From JBLHGU01 sp047615875 (GTDB lineage Bacteria > Pseudomonadota > Gammaproteobacteria > Arenicellales > CAJQKF01): a stretch of 48,650 bases of DNA. The notes beneath the pieces are model-generated. The model was not told the origin of the DNA. It saw only the letters and a program-made list of their open reading frames with translations, and made no database searches. Below are positions 42,055 to 48,650 of the stretch, piece after piece. The position numbers and the translations under genes are program-made. Each line of letters begins with the position of its first letter. Within the stretch, counting starts at the first letter, position 1. The stretch spans positions 1-48,650 of the forward strand of contig JBLHGU010000017.1 in the NCBI GenBank assembly GCA_047615875.1, in the 5' to 3' direction.

Positions 42055-43863
42055 ATGCCCTTTTTGCTCGCAGTCGACCTAGAAGGTAAGCTGGTCCCAT
42101 CATTTAAGCAAATAGTCGATAGAATTCGTGCGGAAACCCACGTGACCTGTGAGCTGGTCACTCGGGAACATTCAAAAACACTACTGGTTGCTACGCAGCC
42201 TACCTGCATCCATCTGAGTCAACCTAAGCAAGGCAATGGCACCTGGGTTGTGTTGGATGGGTACCTCGCTAACGTCCAGGAAATTTCCCGCCTGGCTGGA
42301 GAAAGCGTTCAGTACTCAAACCAGGCAGAATTGCTTTCTGAGGCTTATCGTAAATTAGGCCCGTCGCTCCTGGATATGCTAAGTGGGAGTTTTTTAGTAG
42401 TGGTTGTTGAGATTGAGACGCAACGCCTTTATTCTCGTCGGGATAATATGGGTAGCCGAACAGCTTATTATCATCGATCCGGTAACTTGACTATTATGGC
42501 TTCCCAGGCATCCTGGATAGCCAGCTCAACTGCTTACATATTCAAGGAAAACCCAGTTTACCTGTCGAGTCTTTTCTCTTCGTTTTATCCTTCGGTGCCT
42601 GGAGAATCACCGTTTCATGACATAACAGAGATGTTACCAGGTGAGCGTCTGACAGTTTCTGACAGGGGTGTATCTGCATCACGCACCGATATCGACTTAC
42701 ACTCTGATTCGATAGCGGGCCCAGAAACAGAATGGTTAGAGCAGTTTGAGTCTTTATTCAGAGGGGCGGTTTCTGAGTCGTGTGCTACTGGGGGCAATGT
42801 TGCGATCATGCTCTCGGGTGGTATGGACTCGGCCCCTGTCGCCGCCATGGCCAGGCAAGTGGTGCGAGGTACTGGGCGTAAGCTAATCGCAACCAGCTGG
42901 GCATTGCCCGAATTCCCTGAGGCAGATGAAAGCATTTACATCGCACAGAACGCCAAGTTTCTGGATTTAAAACTGGAATTGTTTAACGGTTCTGCTCTTT
43001 TGCCCTATAGCAACCTACTGGAAAAAAGTATCGTTTCCCCCGAATTTCCAGTTTTGAATGGGTGTCGAGCATTAATACTAGAGTGCTATAGACTGGCGGC
43101 TTTACACCAGTGTCAAACAATACTCAATGGACACACGGGAGATCAACTTTATCCAGACGCTAGAGTACAACTATACGACCTGATTAATAGGCGTTGCTGG
43201 GGTGAATTAAGCAGATCGGTAATGGCTATGGTAACGCACAATGGTTTGGCTGGAACATTTCGTTGCGCCGAATTTCGATACCCGTTCAGTCGGATGTATC
43301 GCTCAGTTAAACCTTTGAAAAACCCTTCTTTCGATTGGTTGACGCCATTTGCTCTTGAAAACATTAGAGAGCAGGAAACATGGCCACCAGAGTGTAACGA
43401 TCACACTTACCCGGCTTATGCGGAGCGATTACTGGGCTGGCGAATGGCCTGGGGTATCGCCCATGAAAACTCTTTTTGCCGTCCTTTTGGAATTGAGCGA
43501 CGTGATCCATTTCAAAATGAAAAGCTGGTTCGGTTTTTTCTGAATTTGCCCACTTCCATGTCGCATCGAAATGGGCGAACCAAGTGGCTGATGCGGGAAA
43601 TTATGCAAGGTAAAATACCTGAAAATATTCGCGCGAAATCCCGCACCGGTCTATTATCGTCTTTTATTATGGCTGGTTTCGAGCATAATCGGGACTCAAT
43701 TCATGACATTCTGTTTAACAAATTCACAGCATGGCAGAGATATGTAAGAGCAGATGTAGTGCGCCGGGGTATTACTGATCCGAATGCCCCCCCAAGGGAA
43801 AAATTATTGGTGAATCATTGCCTGGGGTATGTTTTGTGGCTGCAGCACTGGACGGACATCTGA
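42055..43863 (+). CDS. Lasso cyclase B (asparagine-synthetase-like), intact
   Basis: This 602-residue protein has an N-terminal amidotransferase-like domain without the nucleophile Cys2 (it begins MPFLLAVD), then a C-terminal ATP-pyrophosphatase domain with the P-loop IMLSGGMDSAPVAAM (about 250-264) and GHTGDQLYPD near 358-367 (GGDE in cyclase A). Lasso cyclases use ATP to activate the Asp or Glu side chain of the core and attach it to the core N-terminus, with no need for glutamine. It follows precursor B, which would be its main substrate. It is not close in sequence to the broken cyclase A, so this is not a recent copy. No leader protease or RRE partner follows. Confidence 0.8.
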   Translation: MPFLLAVDLEGKLVPSFKQIVDRIRAETHVTCELVTREHSKTLLVATQPTCIHLSQPKQGNGTWVVLDGYLANVQEISRLAGESVQYSNQAELLSEAYRKLGPSLLDMLSGSFLVVVVEIETQRLYSRRDNMGSRTAYYHRSGNLTIMASQASWIASSTAYIFKENPVYLSSLFSSFYPSVPGESPFHDITEMLPGERLTVSDRGVSASRTDIDLHSDSIAGPETEWLEQFESLFRGAVSESCATGGNVAIMLSGGMDSAPVAAMARQVVRGTGRKLIATSWALPEFPEADESIYIAQNAKFLDLKLELFNGSALLPYSNLLEKSIVSPEFPVLNGCRALILECYRLAALHQCQTILNGHTGDQLYPDARVQLYDLINRRCWGELSRSVMAMVTHNGLAGTFRCAEFRYPFSRMYRSVKPLKNPSFDWLTPFALENIREQETWPPECNDHTYPAYAERLLGWRMAWGIAHENSFCRPFGIERRDPFQNEKLVRFFLNLPTSMSHRNGRTKWLMREIMQGKIPENIRAKSRTGLLSSFIMAGFEHNRDSIHDILFNKFTAWQRYVRADVVRRGITDPNAPPREKLLVNHCLGYVLWLQHWTDI

Positions 43864-43895
43864 CATTTAGTGGGATAACCAGAGGGATAACAAGT

Positions 43896-43934
43896 GGACG
43901 GTTCGGTCGTTCATTTCCCTCAACCTGACCGTCC
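43896..43934. terminator. Possible hairpin between cyclase B and the C25 protease
   Basis: GGACGGT and ACCGTCC pair over seven bases around a 25-base loop in the 86-base gap between the convergent genes. The loop is long and there is no U-tract on either strand, so this is tentative. Confidence 0.35.
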
Positions 43935-43949
43935 GAATAGTATGATTAC

Positions 43950-46900
43950 CTAAGGCGTCACTTTTAAGGTAGGATCACCGAGTAGAGCCCAGTTAACCAC
44001 TACATCTCTGAAACCGCTAGCAGCAGCCTTGTCACTGGCTATTTGAACAGCCCGACCCAGAGTCTCTTCATTTTGCATCTGTTGCTTGAGAACTTCTTCT
44101 GCGACTAGTTCGTTGGTTCCGTAGCTAGACAAGGTGGTGGCACCATGCACTGCTACTGCACCGTTGGCGACACCGGCTATTTGTGCGCCGCCAGCGTCGA
44201 TACGGTAACCATTCAACAGTCGATGAGCCAGGGTATCCATTAATGGCGATACAAAATAACTGGTGTAGCAGGTCAACGTAGTGATCAACGTAGGCTTGCC
44301 CTCATTATTCATATCACTGATATTTCCCGGCCTTAACAATCCCCACCTAGACCAACCTGTGGTGGAACCATGTCCGACATAACCGGTTATAGTCTTGCCA
44401 TCCTCAATATGAGCAATAAACTGCTCGCGGGCGGTTTGGCCGATAGATATTCCGGGTTTCGCTACCACCTGATCGTAGTACACACGATCAATGTTTGCAG
44501 CAGGCCATGGTGTTGCTTTACCGCCCGCCTCGGGTGTTTTGTGTTCAGCGATCATCTTCTCCGCTTGATCAACAAAGGACGGATTGTTTGGATCCTGAGC
44601 ATCTGTTATCCAAACCGCACTGCGTGCATGCTGCGGCCCTTGCAGATTATCTTCCCAGTCCAGAGTCTTGGTCACCACCACTTCCAGATCAGTCAGCGTA
44701 CGCACTGGCCATCGGCCACTGGCTTTATCCGGACCTAACTTGCCATCCAGATCTAGCAGGGCGTTGTCACTGGGAGAGTGGGCGATAAAAGCCGTCTCTC
44801 GGTACATGGTAGGAATGTAGCTAATGCTTCCGTGACCGAGTTTGTCCATATAGTCATAGGTGTCGTCGCCAATCAGCAGAACATGAGTGAATCCGAATGC
44901 GCTATCAGCAGCCTTAAGATAGTTGGTTACTGCCTGTGGCAACGCCATACCGCCGCCGTATTGCATCTGAACGTCCTGAACAGAAACGAGTTTAATGCTC
45001 CAGCCCTGGCTTTCACGATGCTGTATATAACGCGCCAGGGGGTGCGCTGTGTCCCCGTTCGCTGGAATGAACGATTGGTCCGCGATTATCAGATATTCTG
45101 CTGCCCCAGCCAATAGATCCTTGCTATTGACCGGACCAATAATCTCAGGGCTCAGTAACGCGTCTTTGGTGGATACCCAATAAGAGATTTCGCTGTCACG
45201 TATGCTGGGAATAGTGGGAACGGTTACATTAAATTCTTTGTTCACACCTGTACCGACCCACGTCTTGAGCATTTTCAAGCGTGACAAATTACCCAGATTA
45301 TCCGCAGCATAGGCTACGGCTCTCCTTGAGCTCAACCCTGAAACCGTAATACTGTCTGCTGCTACAGCCTCTTCTATCAGCATGGCGTCTTCCACGGCAA
45401 CTGACGGGCGTGGGTACCATAGGTTGATGCGGTCAACGAAGAACACGTCGAAGGTGGCCTCGGTTGAACCTGGTGCCTCAACACTTACCTGAAATGGAGG
45501 TCCGGCTTGCCATACTGAGGCCGGGATTTCCCCACTCAGTGTTTTCACCTTTTGGCCATTAAATTGCTCTTCAGCAATTACGGTTCCGTTGACTACAACA
45601 CGAACCGCATGGTCCAGTGCAAGATCTGGAAAATCTGTAGCACCCGCCACCACCACTTCAAGTCTGCCGGGAATATCAGTTAGCAGATCATCGCCAATAT
45701 TAGCTGTGGTCTGATAACTGACGGGACCCCAGGGATATTGCAGCTTGGTTGCATACCAGGGGTCTTCGGCGCGATTGCCAAAGTTGTAGGCCACATCCTC
45801 GTTGATCTCCACTCGGGTCAACTGGTAATCCGGGCCTTCTGCGACATCACGATTTATGCGCCGACCCAGGGGTAATGCTAGCGCAGGGTCTACAGACACC
45901 CGATAAACATAATCCTCGATATACAGTGCATCAGGAAAGTCCGGTTTGTTGCCCCAGAAGTGAATTGAGGAGCCTCGCTCGAATTTGCTGTTGCGTCGTT
46001 TGGTTTTTTTGCCGCGATTGCTGATCCAGCGAGGCACGCCTTCTCCCTTTAGTGATACTGCAATGGCGTGAACCGCCACACCGTTCAGATCAAGGCCTGC
46101 AGCTAGTAGTTGTGCATCAGTAATCTGGTGCATGCCTGCATCGGACACTTTGGCATCAACCCCTACGGTAGCCGATGTATTCTTAGCTTTGGAGGTCCAG
46201 CGCCTGCCATTGTGACTAAAGCCTTTACCCAGCATAGCCGCATCATAGGCTGTACGAATATGATTCCAGGGAATCGGGGCTGGTAAGGTTTCGTCGCCGT
46301 AACTTTGACCAATTTCAAAGGGGCCGAACATCTCAGAGTTGGCAAAGGTGTCGATGCTGGAAATACCCAATGCTTGAATATCGTCGACACTGAAGTCTTT
46401 GTCCCGCATGGAAATACGGGTCTTGTATTTTTCGGGTGTAACCGCATCGCGAGATTTAGACAGGGTAAGCTTATTGCTCAGCATAACCCATTCGTCAGCA
46501 ACCTTGCCCCATAGTTCGAAACCGACATTGAAGGTTTCGGACTCTGTATTCCAGTTAACTTTCAGCGCATTGCCCTGAATACGAGATTTGAAGTGGCTGA
46601 GCGAGACCGGATTGGTACCAAGTGCCTCGACGTAGTCTTCTACCTCGCCGCCAGAAACCTCCCCCGCAGAGGTGAATCCGGAAGTGCCTGCGCCGAGTCG
46701 AAAACGGAATTCGAAATCACCGGCAAGTGCATCCGCGAGCGGAATATTCCAGGTCAGTGTATAGTCACCAGAGCTGTTTGCAGCTACCGTAACCGCTTCG
46801 CCTGTGATGGTCGGTGCGACGCCACTGCTATTGTTGGTGTTATTGTTGGTGTAAGAGTTGGCTGTGTCATCAAAGTCATCATCGCTATCCCAGTCCATGA

Positions 46901-48152
46901 AACCGGTTAACATGGCATTAGTGCCGAGACTGTTGGTGACTGTTACCGTGACAGTGTAGGTATAGTAGTCATCTCCTGTGCTGCCGACGGTGTCAGCATC
47001 ATTGAATGCCCTGCCAGCCTGAAATGCCACACCGTCCTCGTCATCACCACTGCCTCCAGTGCCGGTTGCATTGTCATCACCAACTGCTGTGGCACCTGGA
47101 ACGCCTTCATCTTCGAAGTCGCGTTCTGTACCAATTGTTAATACACCAATTCCCGGTTTGAAGGTGTGTTGTGCACCTCCAGCGCCACCGGCTACCAGAG
47201 TGCCGTAGGTGTCGGGTAGATCGCCCAGATCGCTGAGTGCTAGTTCTGGCGGATCGAAGGGATCATTAACCACTGATTTCCCAAACTTGGAAGGAGAATG
47301 ATGCGACGCACCCGCAACTATGAAGAGGTTTTCGGCTGCTGGACAGTCAGCACCCATGTCCACGCTCCATTCGTAGATCATCTTCCATTCATAGTTATAG
47401 TTATTGTTAGTAGGTGAGCCAGAAATTGGACTAAAGCCAGGGTAATGTCCAGGTTCGGGAGTTACTCCAGGTACGGCTGTCGGCGAGGCTCCCGCAAAAG
47501 GTGAGACCCACTCTGATTTATTCTTACTAGCTGTGGTGTTTAAAGCAAGATTCCAGGGTTTTCCTGCACTTGTAGGAGGAACGCTACTGGTACCATACTG
47601 GTTCATGTTGTACATCAATGAGCTAGCAGAATACAAAGTGGTGGGGGTTGCTGCTCCATTACCTCCTGCGCAACTATTATCTGCGGTGGATTCCCAGGTA
47701 CCAGGACTGGTTTCACAGGCATAACCCTGCTGCCATGCCCAGCTTGTACCTCCTTTACACTCGAAGGTGAATGAGGAGTACTCCGAGTTAATCAGGTTTG
47801 TAAACGCCCGATTACCCCAACCTGCAGTATTTGCGTAAGTTTGCTCGCCCTTTGCAAACACGTTGTCATTGACAGAGGTATCTACCTCCAGTGCTACAAA
47901 GAGCCTGTTGGTTGGTATGTCTATATAAGTGTAAAGGTTGCTTCCCAGAGCGGATGTGGCATAGAGCCAATAATCATTGATGTCAGCCACACCATCTCCG
48001 TCGCCTGCTGCTGCGCCATGGAGAACGCCATCTACGGTAGGCACCGCGTGTGCCTGAGTAGAGAGCAGCCCAATTAAGACAGACCCAACTACTAAGTACC
48101 GCGGTTTACTGAAACAAGTGTTTAATTTTCGTCTAATGGAATTCATTGCCAT
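43950..48152 (-). CDS. Secreted gingipain-type (C25) cysteine protease with GEVED-like domain
   Basis: This 1400-residue exported protein has a signal peptide at about residues 1-36 (cleavage near AHA). A region around residues 310-510 resembles GEVED domains: GDLPDTYGT, GTERDFEDEG with an acidic, Gly-rich segment, then GEVEDYVEALG. After a linker with beta-rich segments, the C-terminal part is a C25 peptidase: HVLLIGDDTYDYMDK, GYVGHGSTTGW with the catalytic His (about 1262) and TLTCYTSYF with the catalytic Cys (about 1295). There is no type IX sorting signal that I can see, unlike gingipains of Bacteroidota. The start may be the second ATG (48146), which is better placed from GGA. It faces cyclase B and likely has no role in the lasso locus. 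Confidence 0.8.
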   Translation of the reverse strand: MAMNSIRRKLNTCFSKPRYLVVGSVLIGLLSTQAHAVPTVDGVLHGAAAGDGDGVADINDYWLYATSALGSNLYTYIDIPTNRLFVALEVDTSVNDNVFAKGEQTYANTAGWGNRAFTNLINSEYSSFTFECKGGTSWAWQQGYACETSPGTWESTADNSCAGGNGAATPTTLYSASSLMYNMNQYGTSSVPPTSAGKPWNLALNTTASKNKSEWVSPFAGASPTAVPGVTPEPGHYPGFSPISGSPTNNNYNYEWKMIYEWSVDMGADCPAAENLFIVAGASHHSPSKFGKSVVNDPFDPPELALSDLGDLPDTYGTLVAGGAGGAQHTFKPGIGVLTIGTERDFEDEGVPGATAVGDDNATGTGGSGDDEDGVAFQAGRAFNDADTVGSTGDDYYTYTVTVTVTNSLGTNAMLTGFMDWDSDDDFDDTANSYTNNNTNNSSGVAPTITGEAVTVAANSSGDYTLTWNIPLADALAGDFEFRFRLGAGTSGFTSAGEVSGGEVEDYVEALGTNPVSLSHFKSRIQGNALKVNWNTESETFNVGFELWGKVADEWVMLSNKLTLSKSRDAVTPEKYKTRISMRDKDFSVDDIQALGISSIDTFANSEMFGPFEIGQSYGDETLPAPIPWNHIRTAYDAAMLGKGFSHNGRRWTSKAKNTSATVGVDAKVSDAGMHQITDAQLLAAGLDLNGVAVHAIAVSLKGEGVPRWISNRGKKTKRRNSKFERGSSIHFWGNKPDFPDALYIEDYVYRVSVDPALALPLGRRINRDVAEGPDYQLTRVEINEDVAYNFGNRAEDPWYATKLQYPWGPVSYQTTANIGDDLLTDIPGRLEVVVAGATDFPDLALDHAVRVVVNGTVIAEEQFNGQKVKTLSGEIPASVWQAGPPFQVSVEAPGSTEATFDVFFVDRINLWYPRPSVAVEDAMLIEEAVAADSITVSGLSSRRAVAYAADNLGNLSRLKMLKTWVGTGVNKEFNVTVPTIPSIRDSEISYWVSTKDALLSPEIIGPVNSKDLLAGAAEYLIIADQSFIPANGDTAHPLARYIQHRESQGWSIKLVSVQDVQMQYGGGMALPQAVTNYLKAADSAFGFTHVLLIGDDTYDYMDKLGHGSISYIPTMYRETAFIAHSPSDNALLDLDGKLGPDKASGRWPVRTLTDLEVVVTKTLDWEDNLQGPQHARSAVWITDAQDPNNPSFVDQAEKMIAEHKTPEAGGKATPWPAANIDRVYYDQVVAKPGISIGQTAREQFIAHIEDGKTITGYVGHGSTTGWSRWGLLRPGNISDMNNEGKPTLITTLTCYTSYFVSPLMDTLAHRLLNGYRIDAGGAQIAGVANGAVAVHGATTLSSYGTNELVAEEVLKQQMQNEETLGRAVQIASDKAAASGFRDVVVNWALLGDPTLKVTP

Positions 48153-48650
48153 ACATCCAATTGCCTATTTTCGTTATGTGTCCCTGTTTTAAGTTCTCAT
48201 TGCACAGGATTTGAACTATTTTGCTGGTTGAAACCTGTCTGACGAATGAATTAAGACAGACGGACGCCAAAATCTATTTGGGTCGCCAACTTGAAGCCGG
48301 CCTAGAGGTCGGCAAATAATGATCGGTTAATGACAAAGCGTGTAATCCTCACCACCTCTTTATTATCTTAAAAATTGGCAAATTGTCAATGAATATCAAC
48401 GTTTTATCGAGAAAATATTACCCTTCGTCGTGTAATAAATACCGTTCGTCATTTTCACGCTCTTTGAAGTGATAAACGACTCTTTTTTCCTACATCATAG
48501 GCCCAAGATTCTACTTTAACTCGTAGCTGACAGAAAAATGTTAAATCGATGTAAAAGGTGCGACTTGATTTTTTAGGGATTTGTTAGTAGAGATTTTTTT
48601 AGGGGTCGGACCAGTGTAAGTAATTAATTTTGTTTTTAGTTTTTTTAGGG
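48153..48650. other. Upstream region of the C25 protease, with T-run/AGGG repeats
   Basis: These 498 bases have no reading frame with coding character. Towards the window edge a short element, a run of six to eight T followed by AGGG, occurs three times (about 48568-48578, 48592-48604, 48638-48650). It might be the edge of a low-complexity repeat or a regulatory tract. Confidence 0.35.

Noticed and set aside
42055..43863. Cyclase B as a true asparagine synthetase
   Set aside because: It lacks the Cys2 nucleophile and follows a lasso precursor, so asparagine synthesis is not the best reading.
46593..46910. Plus-strand ORF of about 105 codons opposite the C25 protease
   Set aside because: It is the complement of the strongly supported protease gene and looks like a shadow frame.

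Overview
The window looks like a chromosomal segment of a Gram-negative proteobacterium, probably a marine or otherwise aquatic gammaproteobacterium. Genus cannot be told from the sequence. The indications are the gene content (TctABC transport, glutathione-linked formaldehyde oxidation, N-methylglutamate-type methylamine genes, CRP/IclR/LysR regulators, periplasmic c-type cytochromes), the signal peptides and the moderate GC. I recognised no tRNA, rRNA, CRISPR array or complete insertion sequence.

Layout. 0-6 kb: the 3' end of a LysR regulator, a PLP-dependent threonine-dehydratase-like enzyme, two divergent CotH-kinase-like envelope proteins, and two LysE-type exporters, the first split by an in-frame stop. 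6-9 kb (minus strand): a FrnE/DsbA-like protein and the formaldehyde detoxification pair frmA-fghA. 9-13 kb (plus strand): a one-heme secreted protein, a YCII-like protein, a nitroreductase closely resembling iodotyrosine deiodinase, and an agmatinase/guanidinobutyrase-type ureohydrolase. 12.7-18 kb: tctCBA (with a terminator hairpin after tctC), a wrecked IclR regulator with an intact-looking palindromic operator, and a class III omega-aminotransferase. This set reads as uptake and breakdown of a guanidino or omega-amino acid. 18-29 kb: a CRP-like regulator, a catalase-like protein, a membrane DUF2235 hydrolase, a large di-heme cytochrome c peroxidase/RoxA-like protein, and a SAM-cyclase-AAA-TPR signalling protein. 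29-34 kb: mgsA-mgsB-mgsC-gmaS, which would turn methylamine and glutamate into gamma-glutamylmethylamide and then N-methylglutamate. The dehydrogenase mgdABCD is not in the window, but the formaldehyde arm (frmA/fghA) is 20 kb away. 34-38 kb: an EamA transporter, an AA_synth family protein, a flavin reductase fused to a NUDIX-like domain, and an aldehyde dehydrogenase.

38-44 kb is the most notable region: a compact lasso-peptide locus with two different precursor peptides, two cyclases (asparagine-synthetase-like) and one HPr-kinase-like protein. Precursor A (38030-38233) is translationally coupled to a cyclase that is now broken by one frameshift and one nonsense codon. Precursor B (41796-41984) precedes an intact cyclase. 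Both predicted cores are 18 residues long, end in Phe, and would make a 9-residue (Met1-Glu9) and an 8-residue (Gly1-Asp8) ring. No leader protease (B2), RRE/PqqD-like protein (B1) or exporter is visible, and an IS66 transposase remnant lies inside the locus. The locus therefore seems duplicated, rearranged and partly decayed, or dependent on factors elsewhere in the genome. 44-48 kb: a 1400-residue secreted gingipain-type (C25) protease with a GEVED-like domain, on the opposite strand.
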